Shown: piece after piece, positions 34,855 through 43,392 of the stretch
Numbering within the stretch: the first letter of the stretch is position 1
How the letters are laid out: every line of letters begins with the position of its first letter
Assembly: GCF_900091585.1 (NCBI RefSeq)
Contig: NZ_FMHT01000003.1
Span: forward strand, 5,261,501 to 5,325,500
Source of the DNA: Micromonospora nigra
GTDB taxonomy: Bacteria; Actinomycetota; Actinomycetes; Mycobacteriales; Micromonosporaceae
DNA length: 64,000 nucleotides
Direction: 5' to 3'
The notes under the pieces: generated by a model
The model's input: only the letters and a program-made list of their open reading frames with translations
Told to the model about the DNA's origin: nothing
Databases searched by the model: none
Program-made: the position numbers and the translations under genes

Positions 34855-35838
34855 ATGCCCGTCGTCGACTCCGCCGCCCCACCCGCCGCGGTCGGCTCCC
34901 CGGTCACCGCCGACCGCCACGACCCGTCCCACCGTCCCCTGCGCCTGGCCGCCGACCTGGTCCGGCTGGTGCGACCCGCGCACTGGGCCAAGAGCCTGCT
35001 CGTGGTGCCGGTCGCCCTGATCGACGTCAGCGTGTGGAGCCCGGCCGTGCTGGGCCGCCTCGCCGGGGCGGTGCTCGCGTTCGTGCTGGCCGCCTCGGCC
35101 GTGTACGTCGGCAACGACGTGGCCGACCGGCACCGCGACCGCCACCACCCGGCGAAGCGACACCGACCGGTGGCCGCCGGCCGGGTGCCGGTGCCGGTGG
35201 CGTACGCCTGGGGTCTGCTGCTGCTCGCCCTGCTGGCCGTCCTGCTGCGCGCCGGGCTGGCCGGCCCCGCCTGGCCGGTGCTGACCTACCTCGTGCTCAA
35301 CGTCTGGTACAGCCGGGGACTCAAGCACGTCCCCCTCGTCGAGGTGGGGGTGGTCGCCATCGGGTTCGTGCTGCGCGTCGTGCAGGGCGCCCTCGCCGCC
35401 GGTGCGGCCGTGTCCGGGATGCTGCTGGTGACCGTCTTCGCCGCGTGCCTGCTGCTCACCATCGGCAAGCGCCGGCAGGAACTGCTCGACAGCGGGACGG
35501 CGCACCGCCCCGCCCTGCGCGGCTACACCGTCGAACTGGCCGGGCACCTGGTGCAGCTCACCAGCGTCCTGGCCGTCACCGCCGGGCTGGTGTGGCTGCG
35601 CACCGAGGCGCCCTTCGCCCCGTACGGGGAGGCCGCGATGCTGCTGTCCACCCCGTTCCTGCTCTACCTGATGTCCCGGTACCTGCAACTGGCCCTGGTC
35701 CGCCGGGCCGGCGGCGATCCCGTACGGCTGCTCCTGCGCGACCGCGCGGTGCTGGTCACCGGGGTCCTCTGGGGCGCCACCCTCGTCGCCCTGCTGGCCG
35801 TCACCCAGTTCCCGGCGGTCGCCGCCGTGCTGTCCTGA
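34855..35838 (+). CDS. UbiA-family (polyprenyl-P phosphoribosyl)transferase
   Basis: A 327-aa membrane protein with about eight TM helices and the UbiA Asp-rich motif N-D-V-A-D-R-H-R-D (residues ~84-92) followed by K-R-H-R-P-V-A-A-G. The N-terminal R-L-V-R-P-A-H-W-A-K-S and the G-K-R-R-Q-E-L segment match the decaprenyl-phosphate 5-phosphoribosyltransferase (Rv3806c/DprP) branch rather than quinone or heme prenyltransferases. That enzyme joins PRPP to polyprenyl phosphate, the first committed step to arabinose donors in mycobacteria. Here it sits in the middle of a glycosyltransferase operon. ATG 34855 has a GGAAGG site; gaps are 20 bp upstream and 27 bp downstream. Confidence 0.85.
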   Translation: MPVVDSAAPPAAVGSPVTADRHDPSHRPLRLAADLVRLVRPAHWAKSLLVVPVALIDVSVWSPAVLGRLAGAVLAFVLAASAVYVGNDVADRHRDRHHPAKRHRPVAAGRVPVPVAYAWGLLLLALLAVLLRAGLAGPAWPVLTYLVLNVWYSRGLKHVPLVEVGVVAIGFVLRVVQGALAAGAAVSGMLLVTVFAACLLLTIGKRRQELLDSGTAHRPALRGYTVELAGHLVQLTSVLAVTAGLVWLRTEAPFAPYGEAAMLLSTPFLLYLMSRYLQLALVRRAGGDPVRLLLRDRAVLVTGVLWGATLVALLAVTQFPAVAAVLS

Positions 35839-35865
35839 CCCCGTGATCCACCACAGAGGAGAACC

Positions 35866-36890
35866 ATGACGACGCCCGGTCCGATGGTCTCGGTCATCGT
35901 GCCCAACTACAACCACGCCGACTCGCTGCGGCTCACCCTGCCCGCGCTGCTGGCCCAGACGTACGCCCCGGCGGAGGTCATCTTCGTCGACGACCGGAGC
36001 ACCGACGACTCGGTCGCGGTGGCCCGGTCCGTCGGCGTGCCGGTCCTGTCCACCCCGCGCAACAGCGGGCCGTCCGCCGCCCGCAACCTCGGCGCGGCCC
36101 GGGCCCGGGGCGAGATCCTGCTCTTCGTCGACTCCGACGTGGAACTCCCGCCGGACACGGTCGCCCGCGCGGTGCGGCTGCTGCGCGACGACCCGGCCGC
36201 CGGCGCGATCTGCGGCAGCCTCGACGCCACCCCCTCGTCCGCGACAGCCTGGTGCAGGAGTGCCGCTGCCTACAGGCGCACTACTGGCGGATCAGCTCGC
36301 TCGGCGACGTCAGCTTCCTGTTCACCGCGATCTGCGCCATGCCGGCGAAGGTCTTCGCCGAACTCGGCCCGTTCCACGAGGGACTGCGGCAGACCGAGGA
36401 GGTCGAGTACGGCGAACGGCTCAGCGCCCGCTACCCGATCCGGCTCACCGACGCCATCCACGGCCGGCACCGCGACGACGACCGCCTCGGGCCGTTGCTG
36501 CGCAAGGTCTTCCACCGCTGCCGGTTGCGGATGCCGTTGTACGCGCGCCGCCGCCGGGCCGCCCGGGGATTCGAGACCGCCGCCCGGATGTGGGGCAGCG
36601 TCACCGCGTTCCTCGCCACCCTGGCCCTGCCCCTGCCGCTGCTCGTCGGCCCGCTCGGCGTGCTGCCGACGCTGGTGCTCGGCGCGGGTTTCGTCGCCAG
36701 CGACGCCGGGATGTACCGCTTCGTGCTGCGTCGCCGGCCGGGCCTGCTGCCGGCCTTCCTGGGGGTGCAGTGGCTGCTCAACCTCGCCATCGCCGCCGGT
36801 GCGGCGGCCGGTGCCGTGCAGTGGCTGACCTCCCGCTCGTTCCGTGGCCTCTACGACGGCGGCCCTCAGCCCCGGCAGGTGCCGGCGTGA
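35866..36890 (+). pseudogene. GT2 glycosyltransferase, split by a 1-base deletion
   Basis: ATG 35866 (AGAGGAG upstream) opens a GT2 domain: V-S-V-I-V-P-N-Y-N-H, D-D-R-S-T-D-D-S, N-S-G-P-S-A-A-R-N, F-V-D-S-D-V (DxD) and G-A-I-C-G-S-L-D. At 36230-36234 a run of five C is followed by the wrong frame. Continuing in the -1 frame from 36234 restores L-V-R-D-S-L-V-Q-E and the rest of the protein (Y-W-R-I-S-S-L-G-D-V-S-F-L-F-T-A, R-Q-T-E-E-V-E-Y-G, two C-terminal TM helices) through to the TGA at 36888-36890, which overlaps the next gene. With one added C the gene is exactly 342 codons (341 aa). The broken frame stops at 36828 after 320 codons. It could be a true mutation, a slippage switch or a sequencing error. 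Confidence 0.85.
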
Positions 36891-38185
36891 GCCCGTCCCC
36901 GTCGCCCGCCGGTCCCGACCTGGCCGCCGCGCCGGGTGTGCCAACCCCCGGCGGTGTCCCGGCCGCGCCCGGTGCCACCGCCGCGCCCGGTGCCACCGCT
37001 GCGCCCGGTGCCACCGCCGCGCCCGGGTCGACCGGCGGCGCGAGCCGCGACGACACCAACGGCGGTGGCGCGGTCGGTCCGCCGGTCGTCGGCGTCCGCT
37101 GGTGCCGGGCGACCCGGCTCCTGGTGGCCGCCTCGGTCGGCTGGCTGCTGTTCACCGTGCTGCACCGGCTGCTCACCGGCCGCTGGTGGGGATGGCTGCT
37201 GCCCGACCTGCTGCCGCCGCTGGCGTACGCCGTTGTGCCGGTGCTGCTGGCGCTCGCCGTGCCGGCCGCCCGACTGCTCCGGCGGTCGGTGCCGGCGCGT
37301 CCCCGCGTCGTGGTGCTGGTCTGCGCGATAGTGGCGTTCACGCTCGGCCTGCCCGACGCCGGGCTCAACCGGTACGCGCTGACCGGCGGCCGGGTCGACC
37401 CACCGTCGGCGGACGCGGTCCGGGTCGTCGTCTGGAACACCGGCTACTGGGACCAGGACGACGACCCGGAGGCGTTCCTGCGCTTCCTCGCCGCCCAGCG
37501 GGCCGACGTCTACCTCCTCCAGGAGCACCTGTACTGGGACCGCTCCGCCGGGCTGGCCGGGGCCCGGCCCGCGCCCGCGTCGACCCGGCTGCGCGAGATG
37601 TTCCCCGGCTACACCGTCGTCGCCCGGGGGGAACTGCTGACCCTGTCCCGCCACCCGGTGCTCGCCCGGCCGCCGGTCGGCCCGGACGCCGCGCTGCCCG
37701 CGAGCGCGGAGGCCGACTTCGGGCAGGTGTTCACCGCCGCCAAGGTGCTGCGCACCGACCTGTCCGTGGGCGGGCGGGTGCTGTCGACGTACAACGTGCA
37801 CCTGCCGGTGCAGGTCAACCTGGCACCCGAGGGCTTCCTCGACTTCGTCGCCGAGCGGGACGCCGCCCGGCGGGCCCACCTCGACGCCCTGGCCGGTGAC
37901 ATCGCCGCCAACCCGCACCCCGTGCTCGTCGGCGGCGACTTCAACACCACCCCCGCGATGGGTGACCTGCGGCCCCTGCGCGACCGGCTGCGCGACGCCG
38001 CCGACGCCTCCCGTGCCGGCCATCCCGCCTCCTGGCCCGCCGGGGCGCGGCCCGCGCTGTGGCGGCTGGACTGGACGCTGACCAGCCCGTCGGTCCGGGT
38101 CCACCGGTACGCGCTGCGCGAGCCGGCCGGGCTCTCCGACCACCGCCTCCAGCAGGTCGTGGTCTCCCTGGCGGAGACGTCGTGA
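36887..38185 (+). CDS. membrane-anchored EEP-fold phosphodiesterase/phosphatase 1
   Basis: A 432-aa protein. The N-terminus has a repeated A-P-G-A-T-A segment (residues ~25-50), then three TM helices (~78-98, ~105-130, ~140-158), then an endonuclease/exonuclease/phosphatase domain facing outside: V-V-W-N-T-G, L-L-Q-E (catalytic Glu), G-G-D-F-N-T-T-P-A-M-G-D (D-x-N) and L-S-D-H-R (terminal His). The EEP fold hydrolyses phosphoesters in nucleic acids, inositides or lipids; an extracellular DNase is less likely in this context than a lipid- or sugar-phosphate phosphatase (inference). GTG 36887 overlaps the GT2 stop; the TGA overlaps the next GT2. It is a clear paralogue of the gene at 40225. Confidence 0.85.
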   Translation: MSPSPSPAGPDLAAAPGVPTPGGVPAAPGATAAPGATAAPGATAAPGSTGGASRDDTNGGGAVGPPVVGVRWCRATRLLVAASVGWLLFTVLHRLLTGRWWGWLLPDLLPPLAYAVVPVLLALAVPAARLLRRSVPARPRVVVLVCAIVAFTLGLPDAGLNRYALTGGRVDPPSADAVRVVVWNTGYWDQDDDPEAFLRFLAAQRADVYLLQEHLYWDRSAGLAGARPAPASTRLREMFPGYTVVARGELLTLSRHPVLARPPVGPDAALPASAEADFGQVFTAAKVLRTDLSVGGRVLSTYNVHLPVQVNLAPEGFLDFVAERDAARRAHLDALAGDIAANPHPVLVGGDFNTTPAMGDLRPLRDRLRDAADASRAGHPASWPAGARPALWRLDWTLTSPSVRVHRYALREPAGLSDHRLQQVVVSLAETS

Positions 38186-39210
38186 GCGCCGCGCCCACCG
38201 TCGCGGTGGTGATCCCCGTCTACAACGCGGCGAAGACGCTGCGGCAGTGCCTGGCCTCGGTGTACGCCCAGACCCACCCGCCGGTCGAGGTGGTCGTCGT
38301 CGACGACGGCAGCACCGACGGCTCCCCGGCCGTCGCGGCCGAGTTCGGCTGCCGGCTGGTCGTCCAGCCGGTCAACGCCGGGGTGTCGGCGGCGCGCAAC
38401 GCCGGGGTGGCCGCCAGCACCTCGGAGGTGGTCTTCTTCGTCGACTCCGACGTGGCCCTCGCTCCCGACGCGGTCGCCGCCGCGCTCGCCGAGCTGGCCG
38501 CCCACCCCGACTGCGGCTGCGTGTACGGCGTGTACGCCCCGCAGCCGCTGATCGACGACGGCCCGGTCGAGCGCTACCGGGTGCTGCACCTGCACCATGC
38601 GCTCAGCCGCGCGGCCGGACCGGTGGACAGCGCGATCTTCGCCCTCGCCGCGGTGCCCCGCCGGGTCCTCGACACCCTGGGCGGCTTCGACGAGAAGCTG
38701 CGCAGCGCCGAGGACGACGAGTACAGCGAGCGGCTGCTGACCCGCCACGACATCCGGATCAGCACCGCCGTGCGTGGCTGGCACGACGAGGCCGACCGGC
38801 TGCTGCCCCTGCTCGACGAGCAGTTCCGCCGGGCCCAACTGATGCCGTTCTCGCTGCGCAACCGGTACCGCAGCCGAGGGCTGGTGTTCAACCCCACCCT
38901 CGGGGTGCTGGCAGCCGGGCTGACCCCGCTCACCGTGCCCGCCGTGCTGCTGCACCCGGTGCTGGCCCTGCTGCCACTGCTGTGCCTCGTCGGCTTCGTC
39001 GCCGCCGACCGGCCGCTGTTCCGGCTGCTACGCCGCACCGGCGGCTGGCGGTTCCTCGGCCTCGCCACCGGCGTGCACCTGTTGGTCAACCTGGCAATGA
39101 TCGCCGGCGCGCTGGTGGGAGCCGTCCGCGTCGTCCTGGACCCGTCCTTCGGCCCGTCGGGCCGCTCCGCCCGACCCGCCGCCCGGCCGGTCGACTCGAA
39201 AGGTTGGTGA
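38182..39210 (+). CDS. GT2 glycosyltransferase
   Basis: A 342-aa protein. The N-terminal GT-A domain has V-A-V-V-I-P-V-Y-N-A-A-K-T-L, V-V-D-D-G-S-T-D-G-S and F-F-V-D-S-D-V (DxD). C-terminal hydrophobic helices (~255-285 and ~300-325) anchor it in the membrane. GTG 38182 overlaps the EEP stop (GTGA). Enzymes like this transfer a sugar from an NDP or polyprenyl-P donor; the donor and acceptor cannot be read from sequence. It is less similar to the flanking GT2 pair than they are to each other. Confidence 0.88.
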   Translation: MSAAPTVAVVIPVYNAAKTLRQCLASVYAQTHPPVEVVVVDDGSTDGSPAVAAEFGCRLVVQPVNAGVSAARNAGVAASTSEVVFFVDSDVALAPDAVAAALAELAAHPDCGCVYGVYAPQPLIDDGPVERYRVLHLHHALSRAAGPVDSAIFALAAVPRRVLDTLGGFDEKLRSAEDDEYSERLLTRHDIRISTAVRGWHDEADRLLPLLDEQFRRAQLMPFSLRNRYRSRGLVFNPTLGVLAAGLTPLTVPAVLLHPVLALLPLLCLVGFVAADRPLFRLLRRTGGWRFLGLATGVHLLVNLAMIAGALVGAVRVVLDPSFGPSGRSARPAARPVDSKGW

Positions 39211-39214
39211 ACCC

Positions 39215-40228
39215 GTGCGAACCGCACCCCTGGTCTCGGTGATCGTGCCCAACTACAACTACGCCCAGCCGTTGCGTCACTGCCTGGCCGCGCTGGCCGC
39301 GCAGACCCACGGGCCGTTGGAGGTGATCGTGGTCGACGACGGCAGCACCGACGACTCGGTCGCGGTGGCCGACTCCTTCGGCGTCCGGGTGCTGCGTACG
39401 CCGGTCAACAGCGGCCCGTCGGTGGCCCGCAACATCGGCGCGGAGGCCGCCCGCGGCGAGATCCTGATGTTCGTCGACTCCGACGTGGCGCTCGCCCCCG
39501 ACGCCGTCGCCAACGCCGTGGCGATCCTCGCGGCCGAGCCCGGCGTCGGCGCGGTCTGCGGCAACTACGACACCGTGCCGATGACCCCCGGCGGCGTCGT
39601 CCGGGACTACCGCAACCTCTACCGGCACTGGTGGTTCCGGATCGCCGAGGGCAGCATCACCGGTTTCATGTCCACCGCGATCGTCGCCGTGCCGAGCAGG
39701 GTCTGGGACGAGGTGGGTCCGTGGAACCCCCGGCTGACCCAGAGCGAGGGCGCCGACGTGGTCGAGCGGCTCACCGCCCGTTACGAGGTGCGGATGACCT
39801 CGACCGTCCTCGGCCGGCACGACGACGACGCCACCCTGCGGATCGCCCTGTCGAAGGTGTTCACCCGCACCCGGGTGCACATTCCGTTCTTCCTCCACCG
39901 CAGGCGGGTCGTCGGCGTGGTCACCTCGGCCGAGTCCGGCACCGGCCTGGCGTCCTGGCTGGCCGCCGCCACGGCGCCGCTGCCGCTGGTCGCCGGCCCG
40001 GTGTGGGCGGCGCTACCGGCGCTGCTGCTGCTGGCCTGGCTGTTGTCGGACGCCCGGATGTACCGCTTCGTGCTGCGCACCCGGGGCCTGCCCTTCACCG
40101 TCGTGTACGCCGCGCTGCACCTGCTGGTCAACCTGACCATCGGGGTCGGGGTGGCGGCCGGGCTCGTCCAGTGGCTGGTGTCCCGACGGTTCCGGCGGCT
40201 CTACGAGGAGCAGGCGGTGGCGGCATGA
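39215..40228 (+). CDS. GT2 glycosyltransferase, intact paralogue of the split gene
   Basis: A 337-aa protein closely resembling the broken gene at 35866: V-S-V-I-V-P-N-Y-N-Y, D-D-G-S-T-D-D-S-V, N-S-G-P-S-V-A-R-N, F-V-D-S-D-V, then R-H-W-W-F-R-I-A-E-G, L-T-Q-S-E-G-A-D-V, two C-terminal TM helices and L-V-S-R-R-F-R-R-L-Y. It confirms how the split gene should read. It starts at GTG 39215, 4 bp after the previous stop, and its TGA overlaps the second EEP gene (ATGA). Confidence 0.9.
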   Translation: MRTAPLVSVIVPNYNYAQPLRHCLAALAAQTHGPLEVIVVDDGSTDDSVAVADSFGVRVLRTPVNSGPSVARNIGAEAARGEILMFVDSDVALAPDAVANAVAILAAEPGVGAVCGNYDTVPMTPGGVVRDYRNLYRHWWFRIAEGSITGFMSTAIVAVPSRVWDEVGPWNPRLTQSEGADVVERLTARYEVRMTSTVLGRHDDDATLRIALSKVFTRTRVHIPFFLHRRRVVGVVTSAESGTGLASWLAAATAPLPLVAGPVWAALPALLLLAWLLSDARMYRFVLRTRGLPFTVVYAALHLLVNLTIGVGVAAGLVQWLVSRRFRRLYEEQAVAA

Positions 40229-41343
40229 GCGCGGTCACCCAGCGGGCCGCCCCGGCGACGGCCCCACCCGCCACCCCGGCGGCCCCGGGTCCGGTCCGGG
40301 CACCCTGGCGCCGCCGGCTCGGTGCGACGTCGGTCGCGCTGGCCGGTGCGTGGCTCGTCTTCCTGGTGCTGCACCGGCTGCTCAGCGGCCGGTGGTGGCG
40401 CTGGCTGCTGCCGGAACTGGTCCCGCCGCTGGCCTTCGTCGCCGTGCCGCTGCTGCTGCTCGCCCTGGCCCTGGTCGCCGGACCGGCCCGGCGCCGGGTG
40501 GCCCTGCTCGGCGCCGCCGGGCTGCTGCTCGGCGCCGACCTGGGCGGCCTCAACCCGGCGGCCCTGCGCACCCCGCCGCCACCACCACCGGACGCGCTGC
40601 GGGTGGTCTCCTGGAACACCACCGTCTGGAACCACGACGACGACCCGGACACGTTCTACGCCTCGCTGACCGCCCGCCGCGCCGACGTGTACCTGCTCCA
40701 GGAGTACAAGCCGGCCGACGACCCGGCCGCGCGGGACGCCGACCTGGCCCGGCTGCGCCGGGAGTTCCCCGGTTACCAGATCGTCGCCCGGGGCGAACTG
40801 GTGACCCTGAGCCGTCACCCGATCGTCGGGGTGTTCGCGCTGCCGGCCGACCCGCCGCCGGGCGCCGACTGGCAGACCGAGTACCGCGAGGTCAAGACGC
40901 TGCGGACGGACCTGTTGGTCGGTTCGCGCACGGTGTCGGTCTACAACGCCCACATCCTGGTGCCGCTGGATCTCAGCAGTCCGCTGCGCGGGCACTTCCA
41001 CGACCGCCGCCGAGAGTTCTTCCACCGGCGGGAGACGCAGTATCGGGCGCTGGTCGCCGACCTCGACCGGAATCCGCTGCCCACGTTGCTGGCCGGCGAC
41101 CTGAACACCAGCCCGGCGATGGGCGACCTGGCGGCTCTCACCGCGCGGCTGACCGACGCCGGCCGGGCGTCCGAATCGCTCTACCCGACGTCGTGGAGCA
41201 TCGCCGGGCAGCGCTGGTGGCGGCTGGACTGGTCGTTCGTGTCCCCGGAGTGGACGGTGCACGGCTACCGGCTGCGCGACCCGGCAGGCATGTCCGACCA
41301 CCGGGTGCAGGAGCTGACCCTGTCGCTGGGCGGCGCGCGGTGA
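40225..41343 (+). CDS. membrane-anchored EEP-fold phosphodiesterase/phosphatase 2
   Basis: A 372-aa paralogue of the gene at 36887, with a shorter Ala/Pro-rich N-terminus, three TM helices (~38-58, ~65-90, ~95-112, including L-H-R-L-L-S-G-R-W-W-R-W-L-L-P) and an EEP domain: V-V-S-W-N-T-T-V-W-N, Y-L-L-Q-E-Y, L-A-G-D-L-N-T-S-P-A-M-G-D and M-S-D-H-R. All core catalytic positions are kept. It overlaps both neighbours by 4 bp, so it is co-translated with the GT2 before and the AglD-like protein after. Confidence 0.88.
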   Translation: MSAVTQRAAPATAPPATPAAPGPVRAPWRRRLGATSVALAGAWLVFLVLHRLLSGRWWRWLLPELVPPLAFVAVPLLLLALALVAGPARRRVALLGAAGLLLGADLGGLNPAALRTPPPPPPDALRVVSWNTTVWNHDDDPDTFYASLTARRADVYLLQEYKPADDPAARDADLARLRREFPGYQIVARGELVTLSRHPIVGVFALPADPPPGADWQTEYREVKTLRTDLLVGSRTVSVYNAHILVPLDLSSPLRGHFHDRRREFFHRRETQYRALVADLDRNPLPTLLAGDLNTSPAMGDLAALTARLTDAGRASESLYPTSWSIAGQRWWRLDWSFVSPEWTVHGYRLRDPAGMSDHRVQELTLSLGGAR

Positions 41344-42335
41344 CCCGGGCGCGGCTGTGGACGGTGCTGCGCGTCGTCGGGTACGCCGCCGTGCTGGTCT
41401 TCCTCGGCTGGCAGGTGTGGCGGGTCCGGCACGGGCTGGGGGAGAGCCTGCGCTCGGTGGGATGGGGCACCGCCCTCGCGGCGGGGGTCCTCGCCGCCGT
41501 CGGCGGGGTGCCCGGGTTCTTCGGCTGGCGGCTGCTGCTGGCCGGCCTCGGCAGCCGGCTGTCGCTGCGGGACTCCGCCTGGGTGTTCTTCCTCGCCGGG
41601 CTCACCCGTTACCTGCCCGGTGGGGTCTGGCCGACGGTGGCGCACGCCGCGCTGGCCCGCCCGCTGCGCCAGCCGCCGGCCCGGCTGGCCGCCGCGTTCC
41701 TGACCAGCCAGGGCCTCGGCGTGGTGGCGGGGCTGGTGGTGGGTGTGCTCGCGCTGCCCTGGCTGGTCACGGGGAACCCCTGGTGGTTGCTGTTGCTGCC
41801 GTTGACCGGGGCCGCGCTGGTTCCGGTGTTCGCTCCCCGGCTGCTGGCCGGTCTGCTGGGCGCGGCCGCCCGGCTGCTGCGACGCGGCGCGCCGACCGAC
41901 GAGCCGGGCCGCGCGGGCAGCGGGCCGGTGCTGCCCACCCGGCCGGTGCTGCTCGCCGCGACCGGGCTGATGCTGCTCGGCTGGCTGATCAGCGGGCTGC
42001 ACATCACCGTGCTCGCGCTCGCCTTCGGCGCCGATCCGGTGCGCGCGGTCGGCATCGGGGTGGGCGGGTTCGCCCTGTCGGTGGTGGCCGGCATCGCGGC
42101 AGTGGTCATGCCGACCGGGCTGGGCGTGCGCGAGGTGGCCCTCGCGGTCACCCTGGGCTCCCTCGTCGGCGGTCCGGACCTGGTGACCGTGGTCGCGCTG
42201 AGCCGGGTGCTGCTGACCGTCGGCGACGTCGGCTCGACCGCGGTCGTCCTGGCGCTGCTCACCGCGATCCGCCGCCCACCCGCCGACGGGCGAACCGCCG
42301 GTGAACCGGCCGTCGGACCGCCCGTGGCGGTGTGA
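41340..42335 (+). CDS. AglD/MprF-like integral membrane protein
   Basis: A 331-aa, highly hydrophobic protein with about eight TM helices and the lysylphosphatidylglycerol-synthetase TM-domain (UPF0104/AglD-like) signatures R-Y-L-P-G-G-V-W-P near residue 90 and a late P-T-G-L-G-V-R-E segment. The family includes AglD and MprF flippase-like domains and proteins linked to lipid-linked sugar transfer or export. GTG 41340 overlaps the EEP2 stop. As the last gene of the operon, it is a candidate for moving or transferring the lipid-linked product across the membrane (inference). Confidence 0.82.
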   Translation: MTRARLWTVLRVVGYAAVLVFLGWQVWRVRHGLGESLRSVGWGTALAAGVLAAVGGVPGFFGWRLLLAGLGSRLSLRDSAWVFFLAGLTRYLPGGVWPTVAHAALARPLRQPPARLAAAFLTSQGLGVVAGLVVGVLALPWLVTGNPWWLLLLPLTGAALVPVFAPRLLAGLLGAAARLLRRGAPTDEPGRAGSGPVLPTRPVLLAATGLMLLGWLISGLHITVLALAFGADPVRAVGIGVGGFALSVVAGIAAVVMPTGLGVREVALAVTLGSLVGGPDLVTVVALSRVLLTVGDVGSTAVVLALLTAIRRPPADGRTAGEPAVGPPVAV

Positions 42336-42383
42336 CCAGGGCGCGCGGTTCGGGCTCATTACTGGCGCGTACGGCCGAAGCGA

Positions 42384-42414
42384 CCTACGGTGGCGTAAGT
42401 TACGCCACCGTAGG
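42384..42414 (+). promoter_or_regulatory. 31-bp perfect palindrome upstream of desaturase
   Basis: CCTACGGTGGCGTAA (42384-42398), a single central G and its exact complement (42400-42414). It ends 10 bp before the GTG and runs into the GGGAG ribosome-binding site. It is almost certainly the operator of a dimeric (probably TetR-type) regulator encoded outside the window. Confidence 0.8.
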
Positions 42415-42423
42415 GAGACGCTC

Positions 42424-43356
42424 GTGACCACACTCAGCCAGACCGCGCTGCTGCTCGAACTCGAACCCGTGGTCGAGCGGAACCTCGACCGGCACCTGTC
42501 GATGGCCAAGGAGTGGTTCCCGCACGAGTACGTGCCGTGGAGCGAGGGGCGGACCTTCGACGGGCCGCTCGGCGGTGCGCCGTGGCAGGAGAACGACTCC
42601 ACCATTCCCGAGGTGGCCCGCACCGCGCTGATCGTCAACCTGCTCACCGAGGACAACCTGCCGTCGTACCACCACGAGATCGCCACCCTGTTCGGCCGGG
42701 ACGGGGCGTGGGGCACCTGGGTGCACCGGTGGACCGCCGAGGAGGGGCGGCACGGCACCGCCATCCGCGACTACCTCAGCGTGACCCGCGCGGTCGACCC
42801 GGTGGCGTTGGAGCGGGCCCGGATGACGCACATGTCGGCCGGCTACGTCAACGCCCACGGCGACGAGGTGCTGCACTCGCTGGCGTACGTCTCGTTCCAG
42901 GAGCTGGCCACCCGGATCTCGCACCGCAACACCGGCCGGGTGACCGGCGACCCGGTCTGCGAGTCGCTGCTGGCCCGGGTGGCCGCCGACGAGAACCTGC
43001 ACATGGTCTTCTACCGCAACCTGCTCGCGGCGGCCTTCGAGCTGGCGCCGAGCCAGGCGATGCGGGCGGTGGCCGACGTGGTGGCCGACTTCCAGATGCC
43101 CGGCGTCGGCATCGAGGGCTTCGCCCGCAAGTCGGTGGCGATCGCCCTGGCCGGCATCTACGACCTGCGACTGCACCGCGACGAGGTGGTGCTGCCGGTG
43201 CTGCGCCAGTGGGACGTCTTCGACGTCACCGGCCTGGACGCCGACGGTGAGGCCGCCCGCGACCAGCTCGCCCGCCATCTCGACGACCTGGACCGCTCGG
43301 CCACCCGCTTCGAGGAGCGCCGTGCCGCCCGCCAGGCCCGCCTGGCGGTCTCCTGA
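42424..43356 (+). CDS. acyl-[ACP] desaturase (ferritin-like)
   Basis: A 310-aa di-iron protein of the plant-type stearoyl-ACP desaturase family. E-D-N-L-P-S-Y-H (residues ~77-84), T-A-E-E-G-R-H-G (E-x-x-R-H) near 104 and D-E-N-L-H-M-V-F (near 190) supply the iron ligands. It introduces a double bond into acyl-ACP, controlling membrane fluidity. GTG 42424 follows GGGAG at ~42413-42417. It lies just past the glycan operon but has its own operator, so it is probably an independent transcription unit. Confidence 0.92.
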   Translation: MTTLSQTALLLELEPVVERNLDRHLSMAKEWFPHEYVPWSEGRTFDGPLGGAPWQENDSTIPEVARTALIVNLLTEDNLPSYHHEIATLFGRDGAWGTWVHRWTAEEGRHGTAIRDYLSVTRAVDPVALERARMTHMSAGYVNAHGDEVLHSLAYVSFQELATRISHRNTGRVTGDPVCESLLARVAADENLHMVFYRNLLAAAFELAPSQAMRAVADVVADFQMPGVGIEGFARKSVAIALAGIYDLRLHRDEVVLPVLRQWDVFDVTGLDADGEAARDQLARHLDDLDRSATRFEERRAARQARLAVS

Positions 43357-43392
43357 CCCGCCCGCGCCGCAGGGCCCGCCCGCGGCGGTCCG

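Noticed and set aside
36229..36237. Programmed -1 frameshift
   Set aside because: The P-site ACC would have to re-pair with CAC; there is no proper slippery heptamer. A deletion or slippage in the C run is simpler.
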